Of a stretch of 64,000 bases of DNA, positions 51,814 to 64,000 are shown one piece after another (position 1 is the first letter of the stretch; each line of letters begins with the position of its first letter). Where the stretch lies: positions 71,075,201-71,139,200 of the forward strand of contig OZ038422.1 of the NCBI GenBank assembly GCA_964036155.1. The letters run 5' to 3'. This stretch comes from Diploscapter coronatus (Eukaryota; Nematoda; Chromadorea; Rhabditida; Rhabditidae). A program made the translations under genes and the position numbers. Under the pieces are notes generated by a model that saw only the letters and a list, made by a program, of their open reading frames with translations, made no database searches and was not told the origin of the DNA.

Positions 51814-54800
51814 TCACGAATATTCGTGATCGGAAGCTCCAAATATATTTGTTCTCAATTTACCATCAACTGTGATCATGTAGGACGGGTACTTCACTCC
51901 AACGACTTGCAAAGTGTCTTCCTTTGCTTTCTTCTCGACACCCTCGTCGAAATTGTAGCTGTTGAGGAAGTTGAGTTTGCGAAGCTTTCCAATCGCTACC
52001 TAAAATTGAATATTTTACTATATGATAGAAAATCTAAAACTGACTTGATTCAGGAGCATGTAGTTGACTCCATCTTTCGATGCCTGACAATAGTGCGAGC
52101 TCTTCTCAAAGGCATCAGAGAAATAGGTGCCCTGAAATTAAATTGTTTTAACATTCTTTATTTTTGGACGATTCTTACATCTCCGAAGAGTCGTCCACAT
52201 CGCGTTGCGTTGAGTGGGTCTAGCAAATATCCGTCCTTCAGAATGCTCAACAAATTCATAGCTTTAGTGCCGTGCCATAAGAACCTAGAATTTTTACAAT
52301 TTCAGGAGATCTTCAATTGTCTGATCACATTTGGTTCGTGTCACTTGCGTATTTGCTAAATTTGAGAGTTGCATCCTTCGGACTGATGGCGATGATTCCC
52401 TTCAATTTTTTGTTCTAAATTCACGACATTTCTAAGTTTCCAACCTTGACAGTGACTCCGCTTCCTCCAGTGTTATGGACGAATTCCAAAATTCTCTGGG
52501 CCACGTCTGATTTCGGATTCATCGTTTCGAATTTGCATTCGAGTGCATTTGTGATGTAGCTAAAATAGTTTAAGACTACTTGAGGATTTAGATATTTTTC
52601 TCACGTGATTCTGTTGATTTTTCCGCGGTTCTCTTCTGCTGCTGACAAAATTCGGGTAGCGACTTCAATCTGGAAGTATGATTGGACGTATTTTAAATTT
52701 CCTCTTTTATCATTCTCACTTCTTCCAACCGATTGAGCGTTCGTCTTGCTTCTTTAACCGTCTCGATATCAGTGAATCTTGCCAAATTCGTGTATTCGTA
52801 TTCGCCGCTCGGAATGAGCGAGTAGAACTGACTTGTGAGATCATTCTGATAAAGAAACTCGTGGTTTTAAAAGAGGGGCGTTTTCTACCATATTTTTGTG
52901 GATATTCAAAACGTCGCTGTCCGTGTGCGTTCTATTCAATGTGGTTTCAAGTCGCTCGATAGTTTTTACACATTCATCCAAGATCTTCTTAGCCTTGTTT
53001 ATGGCCTCCAGAGTGATTCGACCAAAAGGACAGGTTATTCTAAGATTGCTCGACATCTGGAAAGAATAAAAAGGGCATTATGAAAGTTGCTTGCAAAATT
53101 TGGAGTCGCAATTATTTTGCGATTCAGTTTATGCTTGCCGATGAATGAAAATTCTCAGTAAAAATAATAATCTGAAATCAACATTTCACTCTACAATTTC
53201 TACCCCAAGAAATTCGAATTTGATTTTGACGTTCACCTGCTTAGCATAATCTTTGAGTGACTTTGGATTGCTGATGTCATGCAGCATTTTCTCAAGGATT
53301 GGTGCCTTTTCGTCGATTTTCTCGATCGGCAATTCGATGTCTGCCAGATTGTAGGGCATATTGTTGACCTTGAAAGCATTTGGTATTTTATGCTGAGGAA
53401 AAACATCCATACTTGGAAAAGCTTATATTTGCCAGGTTTCTCTTGGAAATTAGCCAAGTTTGTCCATTCATTGCCAGTTTTTGACTTCCAAATCGATTTG
53501 AACTCTTTTCCACCTGCAAGAAATAATTCGTTTTCCGAAGTTCGAATTTTCCCGACCTGCTTCAAGGGAGCTGAACGGCGTGATTTGATACTCTCCCTCT
53601 CCTTGCCCAATTCTGCCCCAATTCGTGAACAGAATCCACAGGTCTGTGTCCCTTCTCTTGATCAGCTGCATTCTGTAGAAGTTGTGGAATCCGTATCTGC
53701 CGAAATTCAAATCAGTAATGTTCAGCAGCACCTGGAATATTTCTTGAACTATTTATTTAAAGTTTTTTTTTCTCACATTCATGTACTGATTTGCGTCATT
53801 GCAAAGGACGACGTCGCCAGTGTCCTTGTATCCACTGTTCTTATGAGGTTTCGGGACTTCATTGATTCTCTTTTGATCACGCTCTGCCGCCCATCGTTTC
53901 AGGAATCTAAAATTTGCGGCTTTTTGTTGATATAAAATTTATTTTCTGACTTGTCAGCATCCCCTTCCACATCGTAGATGCACTTGATATTTGACACATC
54001 AGCCAAATCAGTCGGAATTTCTCTATTCCTCGCCCCGGCGATTTTCTGCATGGTTGACAGCAGTGATCGTTGTTTGTTTCGAACAGCCAATTCCATCGGA
54101 TCACAACCCGTCTGAAAATATCACTACATTTGCATTCTTTCGAAAATTATCCTCACCAAATCTTTTGCCGTGATGCACTTCTTCAAGGCTGTCGGTTCCA
54201 TTTTGTAGAAGTTGTTCAGAAGCTCCGCATTCTCCCAGGCGTTTGGCCATACGAAATAGTGCACGAAATTGCGTCCATTCTTGTCCCGAACATTCAGATT
54301 CAGCTGAAATGTTGAGTTTTTATGTTTTCTCTTTATTTTGTTGTTTACCTTCTTGTTCGTGTAAGCGAGTTTGATTTTCTTCGGATCAGGCTCATCGTCC
54401 TTTTCAGCATCTTCTTCAGTTTCATTTCCACTTTGCTCGGTGTCATCTTCGGTTCCGCTTCCATCTTCATCGTCGTCGCCTTCCGTGTCGGTTGGATCAT
54501 CTGAAAATGCTAATTTTGAGTTTTGTGGATTTCTCTCATACCAGACTGATCTCCATCGTCAGTATTCTGATCGTCTCCATTTTCGCTTCCAGCATTATCA
54601 TCTGCCGCATCTCCATTCAAATTTGACATCATGCCATTCTGGACAAGGTATTAAAGTAATTGAATGAAATTTCGAGAGATTTACCGATAAGAAGTTGGCG
54701 AACATTGGACGCTTCTTTTTTTCGACTTTCGCGATTTTAGCTTTAGGAACCGTAATGTTGAGATCGTCACCAAGAAGTGCCTGAAGCGATGAAAATAACA

Positions 54801-57800
54801 ACTTTTATCTGAACTATGATTGCATGAAATTCGGTTCAATCACACTAGTAATTCGTTATGTTTGAATGAAATATAATTTCCGAGCATAATCGTTGAGAGG
54901 CCTTGTTTCGACAAATTTTAGACAGAACTCTCCGTTCTGAAACATTCTTCCTTTCATTTCACTGTTTTAGAATTCTTTTAAAAGGTGAACTCCACTTTAT
55001 CTTGGCCTACAATAATTTCAAAGGTCCTACATTGAGTGACAACTCGTCGTTGGCCATCACGGCATACATGATTGGCGTTCTGCCTTCTCCATCGACTGCA
55101 TTCACATCCGCGCCTGCATTTCGAAGCAGGACGATCAGTTTATGGTGTCCAGCCAGAGCTGCCCAAGAAATCGGTGGAATTCGACAGAACTCGAATTGCT
55201 TTGCGAATTTGGCTGGCACTTCGAAATCATGTACTGCGTTGACACTAAAAAATCACGATTTTCTAGTTAAAAGCGACTCTAGCTAACTTGAGATTCTTGA
55301 ATTTCATGAATTCTTCGAGGTATGCTTCTCCTTGAGCAGTGATACTTCTTGCCAGATTTGTGATCAGACATTTGATTGGCCCGCCATACGTATCGGTCGG
55401 TCGAATGTTCTGCCAGTCGGCACCGAGCTTCGTCTTGAAATAATCGACTAACGACCAAGAACCTGCTAGCAAAGCAGCCTCCAAAGGCTTGGATTGTCCG
55501 TTCTGCAATTCAATTTAGTATTTCTTTTCTAAAGTTCATGGAAATCGTCATTGTACAAACTATTGAGCTGTAACTTCAATTGCATTTTACTTCAGGGATA
55601 ATTTTCACTTTGAAGAAAGTTCAAGTTATTAGCGCAGATAGAAATTTTTATGGAATCATTCTGAAAAAAATTACCTGCGCAATTTTTGCTCCTAGTCCGA
55701 GAATTCGTTCGAGAACTGTCAGAGTGATCGATTCTGGTTGCAGCGAGTTGAGCCTTAGATTTTCGGAGAAGGTGAGCAACAGGTCGTAATCACACTGAAG
55801 AGGTTTCCCGTCCAAATATGCTTCGAGTGATTTGAGCAGTTGATTTGCCTGAAGTAATCTTAATTTCTAGACCACGATGAGATTTCCTACCAAATTGTAT
55901 TGTCCCTGTTTGATCGCTGCATCAGTCAGTTGAGCGAGTGAATTGGGGTTCTTTCCGAGTGTGTCCAGCAAAACATATACCATAGCTTCCCACCCTTGTC
56001 CCTTCGATACCACTTGAGCAGGTATTGACGAGTCTGACAATACGACTTTTTCCTTCCTCGCTCCTTCCCAGATCCACTCTGATTGAGCTACGCTTTCCTT
56101 AGGCTGTTGTGGGAACACCTAAAATGTTTGATTAATCGAAAGTTTCTATCCTCCAGCTCAGACAGGCTTAAAATTCGATATTTTTGGACGATAACGAGTT
56201 AATTTTGCGCAAGTCTTTTCCTCACTTTTTCTAAATTCTTTTACCTTCTCAATGACCGAACTGTTTGCTTGAATCAACGTCAATGCAACTGCCTGATTTC
56301 CATAAAGAGCAGCAATTGCCAATGGAGTGTTACCGAGCTGAAATTTGAAGTCCAATTTTCATATAATCTATGGAGCTTTCTTGCCTTATCTTTGATGTTG
56401 ACATCGGCCCCTCTTCTGATCAGAGTGACAGCGGAGATGTTGGAGTTCATGAGTGCTGCCAAATGCAAAGCTGTATAGCCGTTTTCATCGGTTTGATTGA
56501 TCTATAAATTCTATGGTTTTTTTTGTCATTCTGAAATGCAATTCAGTATTATGCAAAATCTTATCCTTGACTTTCAATTTTAGAACAGTAAGTTTGTTTT
56601 TGTTTTCAGGACTTCCAAATTTCGATAATTACTATTTTTGATGCCGTTCGCTTACTTGCTGTTTGTTCATGGCATTACTCAAGATCGAGACAACGGCAAT
56701 TGGATCACGGGTTCCGCCTGCATTAAGATTCTCAGATTTGAATTCGTTCAGGCGAGCAAAAGCATAGTGGAGGGCGGTGCGTTTGTACTGAAAGTGATAA
56801 CACAATGTTCAATATTCATTAGTTTGAAATACTTTGTCGATCGCTCCGACGTTCTCCTTGTGGACGAGCCACTCAATCGGTTCAAGCACTGCATCTGCAG
56901 ATCGATCACAGGAGTTCACAGCCTGATGCAATGCCGTCCATCCCTCTGCATTCGCCTTCCTCGGCACTTTTCTGTCGTCGAGCTGCTTGAGCAGACCGAC
57001 AGTTCGGTGATCATTCGACCGGGCTGCATAGTGCCAAACAGTATTGCCTTCTGGAATTTCCACGAAATGTCTAGCTTTTAAATTAGACGACTACCAGCAT
57101 CAACAGCAGTCCAATGTGAGTCCGACACCTTGAGCAGTTTGATCAGATCAAATTCGCACTTCTCGATCATCAACATTGAGAGCGTCTTGTTGACAGCCTT
57201 GTCTGTTCCATCGTCTTGTCGAACTGTCTTCAAGATCGTGTCGTGGATTTCTGGAGAAAAATATTACTTTGTCTTTTTGGAATATTGCAATATCGCAACA
57301 ACACAACACAGAATATTTCAAGGTATTGTCCATTATTCATGAAAAAACTCGAGATTCCGTCTAGCGAAAAAAGGTGTTGCACAGTAAGATGGGGCTAATA
57401 GAGACGTTATTGTTTGCATAATTTCTTATTTTACGACATTGCGATGTTTCGAATTTTCTAAGTTGTCATTTTTCGAATTACTCAAAAAACCATTCTACCT
57501 GATGTGCATCCAATTCTAGCCGATTCGTTCAATGCCAACTCCAACGCCTTCGTCCTGTTCTTAGCCAGTGCGTGAATCATGAATGGCAGTCCATGCAGAC
57601 CGGGAACAAGAAGCAGCTCTTTCAGTCGATTTCCATTGATTGCAATTTCGATGATCGATTTGAGCAGACGAATCTCATTTGTGCCCTTCTCGATGTTAAC
57701 ATAGAGTGAGGAGTGAAGCAATGAGTACGATCTGTTGTTGTCTGAAAATAATAATGTTTTCAGCATGTTATTTGTGAAAGATCTCACGCTCATGCACAGC

Positions 57801-60800
57801 TGTCAAGAATGTCGGATCCCAAGCGATGCACCAGCCGATCAGTTCACTGATGGAATTGACGAACTGCGTCTGAGTGGGTCCATCCAATTTGTTCTGTTTC
57901 AACTGACAGTAGTTCTTGAGCAACTCCATTCCCGGAGTGAAGCCCTGAAAGATGACAATTTCGATTTTTTCTTCGTTGAATGAGATTTTACCTCCTTGTT
58001 CTTTTCGAGCAACCATTTCTTATAGTTCCCTTTACAGTAATCTTTGAGTTTTCCCCTCAAAATGGCAATAATATCGTATTGCTTGGGAGAAAGACTCGTC
58101 GACTGTGGGTTCTTCCACGCCTCACAAGGCACAGCGAACAAGGAGAACAAGATGTTCTTTTCAGAGCTCCTAAATCGCGACAAATTTCAGCTCTTTATCA
58201 GAACAAATCGAAACAGACCATTCGTTGAAGATCTTCGCAAAGTCGATGTTCTGATTTGGAATCGAATAGCTGAGCATTTCTTCGAACAAGATCAGATTGC
58301 CTCCTTCAAGGGCTAGATGAAGAGCCGTTTCTCCTAAATATTTACTAATTTTTTGATCATCTTGTCCAAACTAAATAGATTTGTCTACCTGTCTGTGTCT
58401 TCTGATCCAGTGTAGCTCCGTTGCTCACAAGCATGTGATAGCATTTCTTGTAGTCCTCGATTTTCATTGCATCGACATGGTCAGGCAGTTTCACCCCTTG
58501 AAGTTGTAGTGGAATTTTCATCTTTGAGAACACATGCAACGAATTGCATCCGAGTCCATCGGGCACACCACAATTGGCTTTACTAAAATAAGGAATTTCA
58601 TTCCTAAAATGTCGAAGAAACTCACTTTTGAATTAGGAAATTCATATCATTTGGCAGATTGCTGTAATTGTCGTCGTAGTAGCGCAGCAGACTCGACAGA
58701 AGCGTCACTCCTTCGTTGTCTTTCGCATTTACATCCACTTTGTCGCTATGAGGTCCATTGAACATCCATCGCACGATTCCGTGATGTCCTAGACTTTTTT
58801 TCTCATAAATTTGCTCAGACAGGTGAATATCATATTAATTTCATTCAGAAAAAAAGTTAAGTTGAGTTGTTCTTTCGTTGTGACAGCGATACATTGATGT
58901 ATTTATATTAGAGTTGTGTGGAAATTTTCATTTTCGCCTATTTTTTTATTTATTTATTTTGTCCGTTTCCGAAGATTTTAAAAGGAAATTTTTTACTTTT
59001 GTTGTCGAAAATCTCAAAAACCAAATTTCGCACAGCCCTGATTGGTGTCTAGGAGAACTGACTACGATTTATTTGTTTTAAAGAGTATATCGAAGATCAA
59101 ATTTCCTATCATTTCGATTCTCAATATTCACATATCCCGGTTTTGAATTATCGGAGTGGCTAAATGCTAATGAAAATCCTTTTTAGAAATAGAAATCCGA
59201 ATTGCAGATCAGAAGCTACCCGGATGAGTTTGCAAGTTCCCAACCTTTCATGTAAGCGACGAATAGCGGTGTGATCTTCCAATCGTTTTCATCAGCCAAA
59301 CAGTCTGGATCAACTTCTGCCAGCAGTTTCAGTTCCTCTAAGAATCCATAAGCAGCTGCATAATGAGCAGGCTTATTTCCAGATGAGTCGCCCTGAGATC
59401 AAATCATTTTGTACGAAGGAGACTTGAATTTGATGAACCTTTCTCATTTCGGCTCCCATTTTTAGCAGATATGCAGCGACATGCGCCTGCCCATTCATGA
59501 TTGCATGGGTCAGAGGAGTGCGCTTCTTCTTGTCTTTGCCCTCCACAAGTGCGCCCTTCTCAATGAGGAATTTGACGGTATCCAGATTTCCTTGTGCACA
59601 AGCTACCTGAAGAAATGAAAATCACAGATGAAGGCCTTGAAAGGAATTTCGAACCATAAGAGAAGACAATTTGTTGGTCGTCGTTGATGTCGGAATATCG
59701 ATAATGACTTTTCCATGAGCTAGAAGAGCTTTGATTGCATCAATGTGGCCTCCTTCCACTGCGTAATGGAGAGCTGTTTTGCCCTCTCTTGTTCGAGTAT
59801 TCACGAGGGATCGAAGGGGATTGAGTACACTTGATGGATCTGCTGGCTTTTCCAGATTGTCGATTTCTTTCAGAATCAACTGAAATTTTCGTTTGCCTGG
59901 GGTAGAAGTTGAGCTTCATTTCATAGTATACATATCCGATGTTCAAGTATTTCGTCTTCGATAAACTCTTTCAAGGCAAAAATGGTCAACTTCTAAATTT
60001 GTGATAAAAACCACTTCACTTACTGTGATATTGTGCGCTCTCCCGACTCTTGCTGCACAATGAAGTGGATTCTCCTGTTTCTTCGTCAGAGATGAAATTG
60101 TGGCGCCGTTTTTCAACAGAAACTCCAGTGGTTTTGTGCCTTCACAGACAGCTGCATAGTGAATCGTGTACCTTGAAGTGTGGAATAGAAAAGGTTCACT
60201 CGAGTGATTTTACCAATTATCTTGATCCGGAATGTTGATATTCGGATCGACTCCACGTAGAGTCTCTAGCATCTGATTAGAAAGATGGTCATACTACTTT
60301 TTCAAATTTTATAGAAAAAAGTGATTACCTTCGAATCAGGATTGATTGCAGCGGTATGAATTGGCGTAATGTTCTTGTTCATGTATCCCTTTTTGACAAC
60401 AGAAATCGGTAGAATCTTTGCTGGTAATTTGTCAGTTTTCAATGTGGCTCTATGCAAATCATTGAAGTTATTCCGAGATGGTCCTAAGTTTGCTTGGCTC
60501 AGGACATTTTTCAAATTCAATTACCTTCTGCCAAAGCTGATGCCAACGTACGGTTTCCTTTTCTGCACACAGTCACGACTTCACTGTCCAGGCTGTGTTC
60601 GTTGAGGGCTGAAAATTTTTATGTCTAGTTTTCTTTCGTTCCGACTTTTAGACTAAAATACGATATTCGTGACTGTGATGTGCCAGTTTACAAGAGTTAT
60701 AAATTCAACTCTGCCCCATTTTGATAAATTTCAGTTCAACTTCTAATTGATATGAAGTATAGTGAGTTGTAATTAGAAGTGGAGTTGTTCACTAGTGATG

Positions 60801-62222
60801 CACAAACTTCGACTTCGACTTAAAAATTAAAAAAAATAATAATAAAATTTTTAATTCGAAAATTTTCAATTTAAATCTTTGTGCATTACTGTTGTTGTTC
60901 ATACCTTTTTCACAATTCAAAAATATTGAATACTCACAAGCTTCTTTGGTCTTCATGATAGCGACCATGTTAGAATAGGTCATTCCAGATTCTACCAACT
61001 CATGGACTTCGTGGATTTTCGCTGGTGATGCTTCATAGTTCAAGAAGGCATTATTTCCTTCTTTTCCTCCTGCAAAAAATAACTTTGATTTTGTTGAAAG
61101 CTCCTTGTTGTGACCTCTAGTCATTTCTACAGCTCTGGTTGCTCTGCCAAGCATGTAGAAGTTCGATCTTCCAGATGATTTCTGAATTGCATGAGTTCTC
61201 GGATAAAGATATCGTTGTGCCTATACTTTCTGCAGCAAATTGGGTTCTCTGAATCGTTTCTTCGCATTGTCGACCTTCGATTTCTGTTTGAAATATTCAG
61301 CTATGAACGGAATGTCCTTCGTTGCGAGAACAGCTCTGAGTGCAGTTAGCGGACATCCACAGGAGTACTCGTATTCCAGATTCTCGAGTAGTATGCTGAA
61401 AATTTGCGGTTTGCACCTTTCCCTTCTGTAAAAACTACTTCTTTCCGGATTTAAAGAAGTTCGCCAGTTCTTTCGAGTCTTTTCTTACAGCTGCACGGAT
61501 AAGACGACGGTAATAGGAAATAACGCTCACATATTCGGGCTCAGGCTGATTTCGATAAAGGAATGGATTTTTCTGAAGATTATTCCCTCAATTATTTTCC
61601 TTTCGAATTTTTCCTACATCGATATTCGGCACGTTGTCTCTTGGCACAAGTCTATCGTTTCCTTTCTTCCCCTTCTTCGTTGTCGTCGTCGAAGTCTTGG
61701 CCTTCTTCGCATCCCTCCCTTTCTTGCTCTTTTGCACCTTCCCTCCTCCAGCTTGCTTCGGTATCTTGTCATTCTTTGTCTTCTTGGCTTTTGCCTTTTT
61801 GGCAGTTGTTTTTGCAACGATCTTCTTCAACGTCTTTGCCTTTTTAGGCGATTTGGTTGGGGGATGCTAAAAATTTATTTTTTCACCCTCATTCGATTAG
61901 AACTTCATAATGTCGCTAAGTAAAAATAGGCGAGGCTGTTTGAGAGAGCAATGTCAGTAAGGTTAAGTTGACTACAGGGTGCGGAAAAATAATGATTATA
62001 TCTTCTTCTAAAGCTATGAACGCTGCAAAAATGAAATTTTTAAACGAGTACCAAGAAATTGGGCGCTTGGTGTAGGGCAGCTTGAACTCTTGTTCGATTC
62101 GAATGACGCTTTCCAAGAGCAGGGACTTTCAAGCCATCGATTGTCTTTGTCGGCTTTTTCTTGGTATCTTTGTCATTCTTCTTCACAGCTTGGGCTCGTG
62201 CACGTTTCAGAGTTCGTGCCAT
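51814..62222 (-). CDS. pme-5: Tankyrase-like poly(ADP-ribose) polymerase: ankyrin repeats, WGR, PARP (PME-5 type)
   Basis: About 30 exons from ATG 62222 to TGA 51816-51814, near 2200 residues. Order: lysine-rich N-terminus (ARTLKRARAQAVKKNDKDTK, KSPKKAKTLKKI) suited to nuclear entry; ankyrin repeats spread over 61.4-55 kb (NITPIHTAAIN, GKTALHYAVEGGHIDAIKAL, GNTVWHYAARSNDHRTVGLL, GYTALHLAALMN, GNTPLAIAALYGN, GRTPIMYAV); an acidic region (TEGDDDEDGSGTEDDTEQSG); a WGR domain at about 53.75-53.4 kb (FTNWGRIGQGEGEY, FSSLEAG, GNEWTNLANFQEKPGKY); a PARP regulatory helical region at 53.4-52.6 kb; and the catalytic domain LWHGTKAMNLLSIL, RLFGDGTYFSDAFEKSSHYC, with HEY at the end. His, Tyr and Glu of the H-Y-E triad are thus visible. 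Modifies proteins with ADP-ribose, probably in DNA damage response. The exact C-terminal end is open. Confidence 0.88.
58909..59040. repeat. Fold-back element ending cacagccctg in PARP intron
   Basis: Right end aaatttcgcacagccctg (to 59040) is the imperfect inverse of tagagttgtgtggaaatttt (from about 58909). The cagggctg(t/c)gc end is shared with the element at 18517-18591. Confidence 0.5.
60794..60890. repeat. Fold-back element in PARP intron
   Basis: agtgatgcacaaa (60794-60806) and tttgtgcattact (60878-60890) pair with one mismatch. The left arm continues into cttcgacttcgactt, the motif seen in other fold-backs of the window. Confidence 0.6.
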
Positions 62223-64000
62223 TCCAAGTCTGAAAATGAATTTAATGTTTTCACGATCAAAGTTTATAAACTTGAGTATCGAGTCAATTTTTCGAATGGA
62301 TGTTCCTATGGCATTTTTTTTACAAATAATCTAAAATGAGTAACAAGATACGATGGAATCATTTTTGAACGTTTTCAATGATAAACATGTCTAAATATCG
62401 ATCAGAATTGTCCGTATTTGTAAAAGGACATGGGAATTTTTTGGCGAATGAAATGGGCTGGAAAAGATTCGAACTTCGCAAAAAATCAAAACAGATCGAA
62501 GTTTTTGCTGTGTTTGTGGCTGTTGGTGAGGTTTTTCGTCTTTTCGCCCCGCAATTTTTTCAGTCGTTACTCTGTTTCACGGGTTCTCTCGCACTGCAGA
62601 AAGAAGGCAGGGAAGGAGGAATGGAAAAGAATGGCATGCCACAGCAGGGAGAGTGGATAGGAATAAGTGAAAAAACCTTGGAATGGAGGGCAGAGACGCA
62701 GAGAGGGCTGTGCAGAAACTGAACAGAACAGAATGACTCGAAAAGTATTCAAAGGACTATCTGAGGGAAGATGTTAATCAGGAACGTGAAGTCTATAAAC
62801 GAATCAGTATCTTGTGCAATAATGCTGAATATCAAAGATATGGATTACTAGTGAAATTTCATGATCAACGTTCTATAAAGTTGGGAGAAAGCTAATTGCT
62901 TGGCACGATTTTCAGCCCGACTATTTTCGAAGAAATTCTCGGAATAAATATGTAGTTTAGCGAAACTTTTCGAAAAAGACAATTAGAAATTCCAAATTCA
63001 AAATGCAAGCACAATATCGCCCAGACAACTATGTTTCTTGAAGCGAGATAAGAACGAAGTTTGCAATACTCAAAGCGGAATGAAAAATGAAAATTAGAGA
63101 GATTCTGTGAGAAAGGTGAGAAGAAATCATTTGATGACAAATCCACTAAACAAATAAATGAAAACCGTCTACAAACTTGGCAGATTCATTTCATTGCATT
63201 TTGCACTCGGCATGATGCCATCATAGGGTAAAAACTACGATTAGATGAGAAGGTGCATAGGAAACTGATAATTTTCTTACTTTCCAATGCTATCAACTTG
63301 AAAATAGTTGTTCAAAACGTTTTGAAATGCTAACATATTCGAAATTCACATAGAAAATATTACACTTGAGCAAGTAGTCTTTATTCTCAACTACACTAAA
63401 CTTTGGTGTCACTTTAGAATTAGCCGAAACAATGAAACTTTCTAAATTAGACATTCACTTTTCGAAAATAGACGAAAATTTAGCGAAAATATCTACGTTA
63501 TGCATGGCTTAGTTGCCTAGAAACATTTTCACTCTTGAGGCTTATGGCAAGAAAGAAGAAACTGGCGCTGAACAATTAAATGATGATTACATACAAACAA
63601 TCTAATCAAAGATAGAGATCCTGCAAGATAAATAAAATCTTGTACGTGGCTAGAAATTAGAATTGCTATTTCAAAGTATTTGAAAAATCTGTTCAGACTT
63701 CTAGAAGATGACTTGTAAATCGAGCATTTTAAATAGCCTTACATAATCGAAAATATACGCCGAAATTCGCGACCAGACAAACATCGCAAACATCATTAAA
63801 CCCGGTGGTTTGTCCGTCTGCATTCTGCATTCGAACTATCTCTCTCTCTCTCATTTCTCCCTTGCCCTGTTCTCTGTCTTTGCAACGCTCTGACGCACCG
63901 ACACTTCGCCGCTATCAGTTTCGAAAGCATGCGAAACGCGCGAACTTGATTCATCCTTATTGAAAATTAGTGAAAGATGATTTTTCGAAAATATTGTAAA
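62223..64000. other. Upstream region of the PARP gene; no gene seen
   Basis: Open frames around 62.4-62.7 kb lack splice sites with gene-like codons. A CT run lies near 63838-63852, followed by GC-richer sequence (gctctgacgcaccgacactt), which could be a promoter for a gene beyond the window. Confidence 0.45.

Noticed and set aside
53279..53935. A 218-codon plus-strand open frame
   Set aside because: It is the complement of WGR and PARP-regulatory exons, which are clearly coded on the minus strand.
57063..57115. An apparent 20-nt intron in the PARP gene
   Set aside because: Using the acceptor attccag further on gives a 44-nt intron and restores the ankyrin phrase VDAEGNTVWHYAA.
61427..61452. 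An apparent 13-nt intron (gtagtttttacag) in the PARP gene
   Set aside because: A later acceptor (aaattttcag) gives a normal 43-nt intron in correct phase, so no ultrashort intron is needed.
61563..61923. Ser/Phe-rich plus-strand frames
   Set aside because: Antisense of the lysine-rich N-terminal exon of the PARP gene.
62378..62752. Open frames upstream of the PARP gene
   Set aside because: No start or splice context and no family resemblance; treated as promoter-side noncoding DNA.

Overview
The window is eukaryotic and looks like nematode genomic DNA. It is AT-rich and gene-dense. Genes are cut by many very short introns (often 40-60 nt) that start GTAAG/GTATG and end TTTTCAG or ATTTTAG, and several start codons sit directly behind a TTTCAG-like acceptor, as expected for spliced-leader trans-splicing. 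The gene content fits too: a class gamma serpentine receptor, an astacin protease with EGF and CUB domains, a UDP-glucuronosyltransferase, a ShK/SXC-domain secreted protein, an F-box gene, SMG-8, and a very long ankyrin-WGR-PARP protein of the PME-5 (tankyrase-like) type. All gene models were joined by eye from codon frame, splice sites and phase, so internal borders are approximate.

Layout. 1-4.6 kb (+): two kelch-repeat genes, the first cut by the window edge, flank a small gene whose protein resembles plant self-incompatibility S1 proteins. 5.5-7.2 kb (-): an F-box protein. 8.2-11.9 kb (+): a small conserved-looking protein and a Pro/Gln/Met-rich protein, neither recognised. 13.7-17.6 kb (+): a complete astacin metalloprotease. 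18.9-19.8 kb (+): a small protein with a glycine-rich, probably membrane-inserted segment. 20.8-26.5 kb (-): smg-8 of nonsense-mediated decay. 27.5-28.3 kb (+): an unrecognised protein with a hydrophobic C-terminus and an unresolved frame conflict. 28.9-31.4 kb (-): srg-type receptor. 33.5-37.3 kb (-): membrane-anchored carboxylesterase. 38.1-40.5 kb (-): UGT. 41.9-43.9 kb (-): cysteine-rich secreted protein. 46.8-50.5 kb (-): a zinc-finger gene and an incomplete sister copy upstream of it. 51.8-62.2 kb (-): the PME-5-like PARP, the largest gene. 62.2-64 kb: no gene seen.

These genes do not form one pathway. They are a mixture of conserved housekeeping genes (smg-8, pme-5-like) and fast-evolving nematode families (kelch, F-box, srg, UGT, esterase, ShKT, astacin). 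Intergenic DNA and long introns carry many small fold-back (inverted-repeat) elements. Several share internal cttcgacttcgac-type sequence or ends reading cagggctg, which suggests one or more families of non-autonomous mobile elements. I found no CRISPR array, rRNA or convincing tRNA. The best candidates for something unusual are the S1-like gene, the astacin with Phe in place of its family glutamate, and the fold-back families.
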